Positions 1 to 8,619 of a stretch of 16,091 nucleotides of DNA are shown here, piece after piece. The number at the start of each line of letters is the position of its first letter. Within the stretch, counting starts at the first letter, position 1. Made by a program: the position numbers and the translations under genes. The notes below the pieces were generated by a model that saw only the letters and a list, made by a program, of their open reading frames with translations, ran no database searches and was not told the origin of the DNA. The DNA is from Mycoemilia scoparia (lineage: Eukaryota; Kickxellomycota; Kickxellomycetes; Kickxellales; Kickxellaceae). The stretch is taken from contig JANBPU010000333.1 of NCBI GenBank assembly GCA_027575805.1, positions 1-16,091 of the forward strand. The letters run 5' to 3'.

Positions 1-309
1 GGGCAAAAGAAATTGGTTTTTAAACTCCTTCCCATTTTATAGTTGTTGATTTAAAAGTAGTTTGATAAATAAAAAATGATAGAAGGATTATAAGCACAGT
101 GTCAGTTAATAATGTTAAAGGCTAAACAAATAAACTTTATACAAGTTTTATTTTTAAAGTTCATCATAAAGTGAAAATACTTGCCCATTTTAAATGATAG
201 TGATTATGGTTCATAAATTATATTAGTTGATTACTGATCAACATGAAAATTTTACTGTTAGATAAGAAAAAGGCTTGAAAAAACAGCTGTAAATATCATA
301 GTATAAAAT
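1..309. other. AT-rich upstream region of the AT-hook gene
   Basis: This stretch has no credible ORF. It is strongly AT-rich and should hold the promoter and 5' leader of the gene that starts at 310. A TATAAAA string lies at about 302-308, directly against the ATG, too close to act as its TATA box. An in-frame TAA at 304-306 blocks extension of the reading frame upstream. I see no convincing regulatory motif. Confidence 0.5.
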
Positions 310-1323
310 ATGAAAGCTTCTCTCAAAGAGAATTACTTTGATTATTTCCTTTCTCTTTTTGTTGTTATAATGCCTTTGAATAATACCTCATTGTCTACTT
401 TATTTTTTAACTTGGCCCAAAAGATAATAGTACTTGGAGACAAGATTGAACAAGCTCCTATTATGTCTTTGGATGATAAGAAAAAACTTGAGAATTTAGC
501 AAGTGGTTTAGCAGCAAATATAAAGGCTGGAATACTCTTTGTTCAGGATAGAAATATACAGGACTATTCAGATGAATTTGAAGACATTTCATTTGAAACC
601 AAAAAACCACTGCCTTATAATTCTGATAATCAAAAAATCCCGATGAGCAATTTGACAGAAAGTATAGTCACGAATTACCTCAGCAAAAATGGTATTGGAA
701 ATATGGACGACGCAAGTGATAACTATTCCTCTCTCAGATCACTCTCTCATATTGTTATAAAGAAAAAGTTTGATACGATTTGCCATAATAACAATTCACT
801 AAAGTGGACAGAAATTAGTGAAGAGGTCAAGTTGGTACTTTGTAAAAAATTCAATACCTCAGCAAAAAGATATTTGGACTTGGATATTGGCAAAGTAGAG
901 GATCACTGGCTGGCAGTTTATTTTATCAAAACTGCTTGGACAAATAAGCATACTGCCAAATTAAGAAAACTAGATAAAGAGTAAGTAAAAGATTTTATAT
1001 AATAAGTTGTTGTCTGCTAGATATTGATCAATAGAATATTAATATAGAGATGGACGAGTAGTAATGCCAAAGCCAAGAGGTCGGCCACGCAAATCAAGAA
1101 GGTAATATTAAACAACATATATTGTTAGCAAGATGATTAAGTATGGAAATTTATAATGTCTTTATTATATCAATATAGAAACGAATCATCAACTCATAAT
1201 ATACCCTCCCCCAAACTAGCTTCCAGCCAACAAAATAATTATGGCTCAGCATTGCCCTTGAGTGGAAATAATGTAGACAATGACCTGCTTCAACCTATTT
1301 GCCCAAGTCTCTATAACGCATAG
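310..1323 (+). CDS. Three-exon gene for a 289-aa protein with a C-terminal AT-hook; family not recognised
   Basis: Proposed exons are 310-980, 1048-1101 and 1179-1323 (TAG at 1321-1323). They sum to 870 nt, 289 codons plus stop. The unspliced frame stops just after 980, but a donor GTAAGT lies at 981 and the first acceptor that keeps the frame open is ATATAG ending at 1047. A second intron (GTAATA at 1102, ATATAG ending at 1178) opens a further 48 codons. The joined exon 2 reads EDGRVVMPKPRGRPRKSRR; the core KPRGRPRK is a canonical AT-hook, which binds the minor groove of AT-rich DNA, so a nuclear role is inferred. Residues 1-223 are acidic/basic mixed and helix-prone, with a hydrophobic stretch at about 10-20 and no domain I recognise. 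Met21 (position 370) is an alternative start. If intron 2 is retained, the protein ends in RKSRR at 1103-1105. Splicing is predicted, not observed; the AT-hook and open joined frame support it. Confidence 0.72.
981..1047 (+). other. Predicted intron 1 (67 bp) of the AT-hook gene
   Basis: The donor is GTAAGT and the acceptor is ATATAG. The intron interrupts a Glu codon after its second base (GA|A). An earlier AG at 1032-1033 would read into a TAG after four codons, so the acceptor at 1046-1047 is the one compatible with coding. Confidence 0.7.
1102..1178 (+). other. Predicted intron 2 (77 bp) of the AT-hook gene
   Basis: The donor is GTAATA and the acceptor is ATATAG, the same acceptor string as intron 1. 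The split codon is AG|A (Arg). Without removal the frame ends at once at TAA 1103-1105. With removal it runs 48 more codons to TAG at 1321. Confidence 0.6.
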
Positions 1324-1687
1324 AAAATTGATCAAGCCATTGTTGCTTAATCTTTCATACAATAGTAAGTTAATAATTAAATAAGCACCTAATTCTTAAT
1401 ATCTACTATTATATGTAACAATTAATCAAACTATATATATATAGCAATATCATCGCCAGCCTGGAGTTAAATGAAGAAAGTTAAGCAAGGTATAGCAAGG
1501 ATCATTAAAATAGATATTCTAATAGCAGGCTTTATATTTGTATTGCTGCCGAATCTCTAATTGCTTTTTGTGGTTTGACTAATTGCTATTATCTACTATT
1601 GTCAATACCAAATTGTTTCTGGCCATTTTCTATTACAATTTTCATCCTTTTGCAGTTTTTTATAATATTATCTTCATTTAAAACGGC
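1324..1687. other. AT-rich spacer, no gene seen
   Basis: This is presumably the 3' UTR of the AT-hook gene followed by intergenic DNA. It is AT-rich with a short TA run near 1433-1443. No ORF, RNA gene or repeat family could be supported. Confidence 0.5.
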
Positions 1688-1815
1688 ATGTATTTAATTT
1701 TGCATCTAATTTATTAATCTTGCACCTATTTATTTCCCCTCCACCTTTTTTTATTAATTTTGCATCTTTTTTTATGAATCTTGCACCTTTTTTATTATAT
1801 TTGCACCTTTTTCAT
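1688..1815. repeat. Degenerate tandem repeat, about six 20-21 bp units
   Basis: Successive units are T-rich and each ends in TTGCATC, TTGCACC or CCACC. They are spaced about 20-21 bp apart; one is shorter and diverged. The typical body is TTTTTTTATTAAT. The array runs directly into the C-rich island that follows. Confidence 0.6.
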
Positions 1816-1839
1816 TTTTCACTTAAATCCTTCCCCCTT

Positions 1840-2130
1840 TACCACTGCTGCCGCGCCCTCCTCCACCACCAGCAACCACCGCCGCCCTAATTGCCAACAG
1901 CAACCACTGCCGCCCTCATTGCCACCAGCAACCACTGCCGCCGCGCCCTCCACCACCACCAACAACCACAGCCGCCGCCAGCCAGCCAGTGCCCACCAAC
2001 AACCACCACCACCAGCCAGCACCGCCGTCGCCATTGCCAGCCAGTAGCAGCAGCAGCAACAACAACCACAGCTGCCCACCACCACCACCGTCTCTACCAC
2101 TGCTGCTAACAACAGCAGCAGCAATGACTA
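1840..2130. repeat. C/A-rich low-complexity island (CCACCA/CAACAA/GCCGCC)
   Basis: About 290 bp on the + strand is built from CCACC, CAACAACC, GCCGCC and CAGCAG words and is almost free of G runs, so it shows strong strand asymmetry inside AT-rich DNA. Longer imperfect direct repeats occur: the AACCACTGCCGCC word recurs near 1840, 1902 and 1930. All frames on both strands stay open because of the composition (Pro/Thr/Gln/His or Gly/Val/Trp strings), so ORFs here are not evidence of genes. The texture resembles the low-complexity segment of the LINE ORF1 at 15540-15870. It could be an ORF1 scrap in reverse orientation or an independent expansion. Confidence 0.65.
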
Positions 2131-2405
2131 CCACTGTCATAACTAGCAATAGTAGCTACTATTATAATTACCTAAATAATTATTTATAATGTATTTTTAT
2201 ATGAAATATTTATTAATATACTAAAATATTGAAAACCCCTAATCCTGATTTTTGCTATCTGAATTTTGGTGCAGAATTCAAATATATGCCATTTAAAACT
2301 ATACAACGAATACAAAAATGAAAATAATTCTATACTAGAAAGATTTTATGTGATCAGCCCATTGAAAGTTATCAGCAACGTTACCACATAGTTACTATGT
2401 TTAAT
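2131..2405. other. AT-rich spacer, no gene seen
   Basis: Short AT palindromes are present (around 2150-2190) and ACATAGTTACTATGT lies at about 2387-2401. No coding or RNA feature can be supported. Confidence 0.45.
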
Positions 2406-2495
2406 TGACTAGTCAGTTTTTAAATATGACAGGTCAAAATCTGACAGAAAATTCAGTCATAATCAGACATGTCACATTTAAAAACTGACTAGTCA
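2406..2495. mobile_element. 90 bp foldback/MITE-like element with 30 bp inverted arms
   Basis: The arm at 2406-2435 and the reverse complement of 2466-2495 match at 28 of 30 bases. Each arm starts with the perfect 10 bp palindrome TGACTAGTCA followed by GTTTTTAAAT. The roughly 30 bp centre is also partly self-complementary (GACAGAAAATTC against GACTGAATTTTC). The right flank continues as TTTGATTTTCGCCGTAGTG, which resembles a longer DNA-transposon terminus; the left flank does not mirror it clearly. No clear target duplication was found. It carries no gene. It abuts the 3' end of LINE copy A. Confidence 0.65.
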
Positions 2496-2881
2496 TTTGA
2501 TTTTCGCCGTAGTGAGAAGTTAAAAAGTTAACAAAAGAAACTAGACTAAACTAAGGGATGAAGTAGCAAAGCTAGACAATACATATGAACTGTTTAGACA
2601 GTCAAACATACACAGACTGGAGACTGGTACCCAAAGAAACCTGCAGGACAAAGCAAAGAAGAAGACCAAAGAAGTAAAGAGGAGTAAGAAGATGGAGCCA
2701 GGAATATAGCCTCTGGGGATCTTCTCAGTTCCATGTGGCCATTTGGCAGCAGAGCCACTCCTAGACATAATCAGAGGAATTCAGCAGGAATGAATAGTAG
2801 GGACCCAGAAGATGAAACTACAAAACCAACACAGCATCAGGAGAAGGAGGGCCAGCTAAGGGGGCCTGTGACCTAGTTCTA

Positions 2882-5800
2882 CTAAAGGTGTAGTAGCCTG
2901 GGGGCCTGGGTGCAAGCTGGAGGACTAGAGACCAGAGTAGAAGGAATGATCAGAGAAGATGAAACTTCAGTAGCAGATGGAGGAGGGAGTAGACAGACAA
3001 GGCAACCCAGGAGAAAACAGCAGGAGTTCCAGTCCAGTACCAATACATGTGCTAAACATTTCATGTAGTTAATGTAGGTAGACAGGAGGTACTCAGTAGA
3101 CCAGCAACAGTCATGGTAGGCTAGATCATTCCTGCTCATCCATTGCAGGTGAGCTACAGTAGCAGAGCCTAAGGACTAGAGTACTTGGAAGCTCTTAGCA
3201 AGTGGGGAGATAGACGAGGGGATGTAAGACCATTGTGTTGCCAGAGCAATATGTCAGATAGGAGGATCAGGGCCAGGGACCAGTTCTTCTATCAGCAGTT
3301 TTAGCAGAGAGTAAATATCAGGGTACATGTCAGGGGCTGATTCAAGGGGTATATCATAAGCATTATAGCAAAGAGGGCAAATAGCCTTGGCACATCTATA
3401 CCAGGCAGCAAAGATGGCTATGCAGAAGTCAGAGTAGTAAGAGCATCCATTCATGCAGTGCTCAGCAGTTTCTAGGAGATCTGGAGTACATGGGCACTGT
3501 CTAGAATTCTGTAGCCAGAAGGGAATGCATCCATGTAGCATTCTGAAGAGAGTAGCATGGGCTTGGCTGGGGATCAAAAGTGCCTGGCATGCTGACCATG
3601 AGAGGGTAGCAAGAGTATTGCTACCAGAGTAGTGCTTAGAAGGAATCAGTTACAGCCAAGCTGGTAGTCAGACCTGAGGAGTCTTCAGAGGAACCATCAA
3701 GCCTGAGAGGGCCTTTCTAACAGATTTTGTAGAGTGCCAGTATTTAAAGGGCAGTGCAGCAGTACTGTTTGCAAGGGTAAAGTAGCTAGTATATGAGCCC
3801 TTGCTATAGTCTGAGATATATGGTGAGAGAATGTCAGTAGTAGTATTAATGTATTCTGCAAGGGTACAGGCATTAGGTTCTCCAGTGGCTCTCAGAGCAT
3901 CAGAGAGGACAGGAGATGAGCCCATGGTCAATGCTGGAATTATCTCAGGCAAATGCTGGGCAGAAGAGAGAAGAGATCACCAGTCAAGTCTGCTAATACT
4001 GGTGAGAGCCATGCCCAGGAGGGGTGCATCAGTATTAGAGTTTGATGATGGATAGAGTGAAATAGATATACTAGAGATATGTCCTTTATATGCAACAGCC
4101 TTGTATGCTTCAAAGAGGGCTGTAGGCCAGGTATTGTGATTAATCTGGCATCCAGTTATGGTCTGAGCAAATGGGTTCAGCAGCACAGATTTGGCAGTCA
4201 AGTAGTCATGCTTTAGGAAGAGAGGGGCACCAGAACCAGGTTTTCTGATGGAGTAGTGCTAGCAAAACAGCAGTGCATGTGAAATAGTATTTACTTTAAT
4301 TATTGTACCCATAAGTTTATACATATTTATTAGTAGTACCACCCAATAGTTTTATAAGAATAAAATAATAATGAATTTTACCATACTTATATATTTTAGC
4401 ATAGAACCAGAAAGGTACTGGAGTGATGGTAGTGGCAGCTAGGGAGCAGAAGTGGTATGCAAATTGTATCTGGCCACTCTGTATTATATTCTATAGCTGT
4501 GGGAGGCTGAAGCCTCTATTCCTAGTAGAGAGGGAGAGGAGGTCCTTGCTGAGCCATGGTTTGGATTGGTCCCAGAGTAGTTTACATATCTTTGCATCAG
4601 TGTCTTTGAGCTGGGAGCTCTCAAAAGGAACCAGGCAGGAGACATAGAGAAGCTTTGGTATGGTATATGTGGTAATGATACAAGCATGACTGGCAGGGGA
4701 AGTACCTAGTATCGAGGTCTTCAGGGCATGCTGATAAATGTCCCCTAAGAAGGTTCTTGCCAGAGCTGGCCAGTTGACTTTGTTGCCAATGTATCCACTG
4801 AGATAGCAAACAGGCTTTCCATCAGGGACTGGAGTAATGTTGGAGGCCAGTATATCAGACTGTGCATGTGATCCCACTAAGAGGAGTTCTGTCTTTTTGA
4901 TATTAAAGAGGGCATTCAAGCCTGCACAGTACAAATCCAATGCTCTTCAGAGAAGAGGAAAGTGGGCCATAGATGAGAGGCATATAGCAGTATTGTCCAT
5001 ATAACAGCAGTAGTAGATGGGTTTATTATTGAAGGCCAAGAAAGCTTCAGTGGGTAACTTGTATTTGATTATACAACCCAGGGTTTCCATTATGAGAACA
5101 AAGAGGATACAGGAGAGGGCATTGCCTTGTTGGACACCATTAGCAATGCGAAAGGGCTCCGAAAGGGTACCATTGATGACTACATCAGAACTAGCTGAGT
5201 TGTAGAGCTTTTTAATTGCTCTTATGAGGCAGTCCAGGATAAAGAAGTTGTGGAGGAGTGGGAAGAGGAGATCATGCGAGACTCTGTTGTAGGCCTTAGC
5301 CTGGTCCAAGAAGACAAAGGCAGCAGGGGTGTCAGAGATAGTAGAAGCATGATGGGCTGCAGAGATGTCAAGGACTGCATCACTTATCGAGCGACCAGGG
5401 ACAATGGCAGCTTGTTCTTTTGAGACAAGAGGGGCCAGTGCATTGCCCATATGGTAAGCAAAGATCGATACAATGATTTTGTAACTTGCATTCAAGAGTG
5501 AGATGGGCTGGTAGTTCTTGAGGAGGGTTAAGTCCCCTTTCTTTGGGAGGATGACAATACAGCTGGCAGTGAATTCAGTAGTGCACTACTTAGGGTGTTC
5601 TAGTAATGTATTGGCTAGAAGAACAAGCCAATCACAAGCTAACTGATAATGTTTATATAGCTTAGCAGGGACCCTGTCAGGGCCTGGAGCTTTCTTTTTC
5701 CTGGCCTTCTTGCATGCGAGGTTCATCTCTATCATCATGATAGAGGTGCCTAGGTTATAAGCATCTATGCATTCTTGAGCATCTGGGACTATTGTAATCA

Positions 5801-6205
5801 ATTCAGCATGGGCATTGAGAAGAGTTTTGATATTCATTGGCAGTGGGTGCAATGGTTTGTACATTTGGGAGTATAAACTGGCCACAGTTGTTTGGAGCTG
5901 TGATGGGTCAGATACTAATAGAGTCAAAGGATCCAAGCTTGGCCTGAGGGCCTGGATTACAGCTGATTTGTAGGGTTTGATAGCTACGTTCACTTTAATT
6001 GTGGTCTATTCATTGATGCAGTCACTACATTTAAGCCATTTGGCAGTAGTGGCTCTTTGTGCATACTTGCCAGCTGCTTGAACAAGGTCTATGGCTTATG
6101 ATTCAAGCACAGCAAGTATAGAAGTAGTTCTCAGTGAGCATGGTTTTCGGGATAAGTTGTTATATTTTTTAAGGAGGACATTAAGTGCTTTTATATTTGA
6201 CAGAC
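2882..6205 (-). pseudogene. LINE ORF2 remnant (reverse transcriptase to C-terminal zinc knuckle), copy A
   Basis: The fragments read in the same order as copy C. An RT fingers segment (KKAPGPDRVPAKLY) is followed by the palm: motif A region FLDQAKAYNRVSHDLL and motif B region NGVQQGNALSCILF. Motif C is YMDN in place of YMDD, so a catalytic Asp is lost. The thumb segment (KLLWDQSKPWL), the C-terminal knuckle CPC...HCMNGC and a tail ending at about 2882 follow. The endonuclease domain is absent. Stops and frame shifts break it into at least six ORFs (5586-5993, 4947-5495, 4491-4940, 3977-4201, 3668-3952, 3254-3577, 2882-3139), and a 120 bp insertion sits at 4279-4398. It cannot encode an active enzyme. 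The homology fades near 6205, where unrelated AT-rich DNA begins; that edge is good to a few tens of bases. Confidence 0.85.
4279..4398. mobile_element. 120 bp AT-rich insertion in LINE copy A, 4 bp GCAT duplication
   Basis: The ORF2 remnant is interrupted here relative to copy C. GCAT at 4275-4278 is repeated at 4399-4402. Removing 4279-4398 plus one GCAT restores an alignment without gaps to copy C (CAAAACAGCAGTGCAT... against CAAAACATGAGAGCAC... at 10868-10891). The insert begins GTGAAATAGTATTTAC and ends ATACTTATATATTTTA; it has no clear terminal inverted repeat and no ORF. A short non-autonomous DNA element is likely, but a 4 bp duplication is weak evidence on its own. Confidence 0.65.
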
Positions 6206-6733
6206 CAGGGTCATCCAGGATGAGCCTCAACTGTTCTGAAAAGTTGTCGCTGAAAGACTTTCATTCTGAACAGTTAAGAATCATTCAGAACAGGAATGAA
6301 GGGTAAAGCACAAGGGTGCATGAATAACAGAATAAAAGAATATCGTTTAGAATGGTTCTGAATGGGGAGAGGGGAATATGATAAGAGGTATCAATAAGGA
6401 ATCGTCCAGAATGACAATGGACAGGAAAGAATGATCTTAAATGGTTAAGAATAAGGTTTAAACTATAACTCTTCAAGTCCTTTCAACTACAACTTTATTT
6501 CTAAATAAATAAAAGTATGATTCTATAAAAGGTAATGAAGATAGCAAAACTCTTCATTAGACTAACTTTTATATGAGAATTATGTAAATGATAAGAGAAT
6601 ATTTAAGATTTATAATAAAATAATACAAACCTAAAAACTCTAACCAAGAACTACAGGAAATAGTAAATACTATTAAACAACTATTCCCATCTTATTCCAT
6701 TTAGACTTATGGGTGAGATTAATTAAATTGTCA
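6206..6733. other. Foreign AT-rich block replacing the middle of LINE copy A
   Basis: About 530 bp here has no counterpart in copy C and takes the place of about 2.4 kb of LINE. Its left part contains repeated TTCTGAA/TTCAGAA words in both orientations (near 6234, 6263, 6283 and 6355). TGTTCTGAA at 6232 is inverted as TTCAGAACA ending at 6292. The right part (6470-6730) is plain AT-rich DNA. It may be a fragment of another element inserted with, or followed by, a deletion. No gene is seen; the short ORF at 6285-6476 minus is not convincing. Confidence 0.5.
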
Positions 6734-6734
6734 T

Positions 6735-7260
6735 GTAACAGTAGCTCAGGCAAGGTAAGTTGTGGTGCTCTTTGAAGCACCACTGTCTGTTGCTGTTGGA
6801 AATGCTGGTAGTGGCTTTTTGGCCCCTCAGGGCCATTTTTCAAATTTATGGCAATTTTTTTGCCTGATTCTGGCCCATTTTCGTGATTTTCGCAAATTGC
6901 TGGGTGGCAGCTGCAATTTCCGCAGTGGTGACCACTGGCAACAGCAGCAGCAGTACTGGGGGAGTGTTCCCCAGCAGGTTCCCCAGAGTGTTCTCCACTC
7001 TGGCATGAATGTGTTGAATTCAGAGTTGAATTCACCACAATCAGGGGAGTGGTGTGACCACTCTGGGCCTGTGGGGGCCCCTCTGCCCTTTCCTGGGCTT
7101 GCTCGCCCTGAGTGTCAGGGGCAGTGAGTTCAGGCCTGCCTGAATTGGCAGGCGAAGTGGTGGTGGTGGTGGTGGTGGTGGTGGTCGTCGTCATGGTGGT
7201 GGCAGGGGGTGGAGCGTCTTCCCGCAAGACACTGAAGAAGTTTTCTTCAGTGGGTATCAT
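6735..7260 (-). pseudogene. LINE ORF1 N-terminal remnant, copy A
   Basis: This starts with ATG at 7260 in the same context as copy C ORF1. MIPTEENFFSVLRED corresponds to MPPAEGNPFSILQEN, and both run into a Thr-rich tract. The region HFQQQQTVVLQRAPQLTLPELL matches copy C residues about 217-240, after which the homology stops abruptly at about 6735. The ORF then runs about 20 codons into foreign sequence and ends at 6673. The RRM-like and Cys-rich C-terminal half is missing. The middle is shorter than in copy C (no long Pro/Gln tract), which suggests repeat-length turnover in ORF1 between copies. It is non-functional as a gag-like protein. Confidence 0.8.
7149..7202. repeat. (GTG)n microsatellite inside ORF1 copy A
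   Basis: A nearly pure GTG trinucleotide run, interrupted by TCGTCGTCA, encodes poly-Thr on the minus strand. The equivalent position in copy C (about 15840-15870) has a shorter, interrupted version. Confidence 0.75.
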
Positions 7261-7318
7261 CTTTTTTGATACTTTTATGGGCCAAAATGAGCGGGGCTGA
7301 TATAGGTATAAAAAAGAA

Positions 7319-8159
7319 AAGTGGATAACACAGTTGCATCTCTATCAGTGCCAGAGATATTTGGTTCAGAGAGTGCTTTAGATGACTCTTTAGACATAGT
7401 TTCAATAGATAAATGTTAACAGGTGGTTTATAATAAAAGGGGGTTTTTTCAGAAATAGAAATCAGAGAATTCAGTTGTCAGTTGTTAGAAAAGTAAGCTA
7501 TGGAAAATGTATTTGTTATATAGTAAAAAGTCTTCTCTTCCTAGAGAATGTTTGTAGTTTGTATAATATTTGTGGCTAAAGAATTGTTTATAATTATGAT
7601 AATAAAGGAAATATTGGATCATTACAACAACATTGTAAGTTTGTTTATAATCATTCCATTGAAGTGGCTGAATATGCCATCTTGTTCATGGTTCTATCAA
7701 ATATGTTGTAGCTTGCTTGTTCAGCAGCTGGTGTAGTTTCAGAGGTGGCCTTGTCCTTGTGCAAAGAGGAAATATCAGTCATGGCTAGTAAATAATAAGG
7801 GAAATAATGTTTTGGGTTTTTATAATATATGGATTTTTTATATGGGTTTTATAGATGATAATATAATGAAATAAAGTAAAATTAAGAAGAGAGGAATTAA
7901 ATTTGGGGGGATAAAAAGGCTGTGACTAGGTAAGGTCTTCTAACTCTAGAAGATGATAAAGCTCAAGAAAAGTAAAGAATAAAACAACTCTGTGTAGTAT
8001 TATATGGTAGAGCTAACATCTGTCTCTTTATAGAGAAAATTTCTATAAGGCCACTATTCTATGATTCATATATCTAGCAAAATAGGCCGTTATCCAAATT
8101 TTAAAACAATATATATAAAAACATTATAACAATGAACTAGCACAGCCACCATAGACAAT
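7319..8159. other. AT-rich spacer between the two LINE copies
   Basis: About 840 bp of AT-rich DNA. The only coding-like texture is on the minus strand at 7651-7782 and about 7319-7397 (see the separate entry). The + strand ORF at 7548-7736 is hydrophobic and AT-driven and I do not accept it. No RNA gene was recognised. Confidence 0.45.
7651..7782 (-). CDS. Short coding-like ORF, 43 aa, function unknown
   Basis: The ATG is at 7782 and the TGA at 7651-7653. The peptide begins MTDISSLHKDKATSETTPA and continues with a mixed polar composition (AEQASYNIFDRTMNKMAYS...) that does not look like random AT-rich DNA. A second minus-strand stretch at 7397 downwards (MSKESSKALSEPNISGTDRD) has similar texture and runs into the 5' end of LINE copy A. 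Together they may be exons or relics of a gene or another transposon gag cut by the LINE. I found no splice pair joining them. Family not recognised. Confidence 0.3.
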   Translation of the reverse strand: MTDISSLHKDKATSETTPAAEQASYNIFDRTMNKMAYSATSME

Positions 8160-8207
8160 AGTGATTTAGTTGGAAGGCCATTTGGGCCTTGAGCCTACAA
8201 AGTCACT
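8160..8207. repeat. 48 bp imperfect hairpin next to the LINE target site
   Basis: The outer bases AGTGA/TCACT and the inner AAGGCC/GGCCTT are inverted around ATTTG, with partly matching arms (GATTTAGTTGG against the complement of AGCCTACAAAGTC). It ends 27 bp before the LINE target duplication. It could be a tiny foldback element; no duplication is visible. Confidence 0.35.
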
Positions 8208-8234
8208 ACAAATACCATGACATGGAGAAGAGAT

Positions 8235-8248
8235 GCCTTCTTGGCTCA
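8235..8248. repeat. Target-site duplication of LINE copy C, 3' side
   Basis: GCCTTCTTGGCTCA is identical to 16003-16016. Weaker similarity extends outwards (GAGAAGAGAT against GAGAAGAAAGAT) with small indels, so the true duplication may be longer. It marks the 3' junction of the minus-strand LINE. Confidence 0.8.
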
Positions 8249-8619
8249 AGGTGGACACAAGTTTATTCTTTAGGAAGCAAAAGTAAAAAAGCTAACAAAT
8301 GCAACTAGACTAAACAAAGGGGAGAAGCAGCAGAGCTGAATGACTCATATCAACTGTCTAGACAGTCAAACATACACAGCCCAGAGACTGGCACCCAAAA
8401 ACCTACAAGACAATGCACAGAAGAGCAACCAAGGAGGAGAAGAGGAGCAAAGGATGAAGCCAGGAATATAGCCCCTGCGGAGACCTTTGTTCTCATGTGG
8501 CCATTTGGCAACAGAGCCAGCCCTAGACACCAAACAAGGAATTCCAACCAGCACGCAAAGCAGGGGCTCAGAAGACGAAAACCGCGAAACCGACACAAAA
8601 ACCAGGGGAAGAAGGACGA
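8249..8619 (-). other. 3' UTR of LINE copy C
   Basis: This is conserved at the nucleotide level with 2517-2881 of copy A, including AGACAGTCAAACATACACAG. Overlapping ORFs (8350-8598, 8366-8623) reflect this conservation and low stop density and are not accepted as genes. The conserved 3' UTR is probably what the element's own RT recognises for priming (inference from LINE biology). Confidence 0.65.
8262..8267 (-). promoter_or_regulatory. Polyadenylation signal AATAAA near the LINE 3' end
   Basis: TTTATT on the + strand is AATAAA in LINE sense, 13-18 nt before the 3' junction at 8249. The spacing fits a cleavage signal for the LINE transcript. No A-tract separates it from the target duplication. 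Confidence 0.5.

Larger units (their letters stand above)
2517..7318 (-). mobile_element. LINE copy A, old and internally deleted
   Basis: This is a non-LTR retrotransposon on the minus strand, colinear with copy C (8249-16002). In + coordinates it holds the 3' UTR (2517-2881), the ORF2 remnant (2882 to about 6205), foreign AT-rich DNA (about 6205-6733), the ORF1 remnant (about 6735-7260) and a short 5' leader ending near the shared string GGTATAAAAAAG (about 7306-7318). About 2.4 kb present in copy C (ORF1 residues about 241-641 and ORF2 residues 1 to about 410) is missing. The 3' UTR matches copy C (AGACAGTCAAACATACACAG in both) but lacks the last roughly 35 bp. No target duplication was found. 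Between 2541 and 3600 I see one CG dinucleotide, whereas copy C shows at least 15 between 8461 and 8900. Confidence 0.8.

Noticed and set aside
1781..2189. ORFs on both strands in the C/A-rich island (60-101 aa)
   Set aside because: All frames are open because of low complexity. The peptides are Pro/Thr/His or Val/Gly/Trp strings with no domain.
4279..4398. A spliceosomal intron of the LINE
   Set aside because: The GT...AG ends are on the strand opposite to the LINE ORFs. Removing GT through AG leaves a different junction than the one predicted from copy C; the GCAT duplication fits an insertion better.
7548..7736. 62-aa plus-strand hydrophobic ORF as a membrane peptide
   Set aside because: The composition is what AT-rich DNA gives by chance. 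No start context or homologue is recognisable, and it overlaps the better minus-strand snippet.
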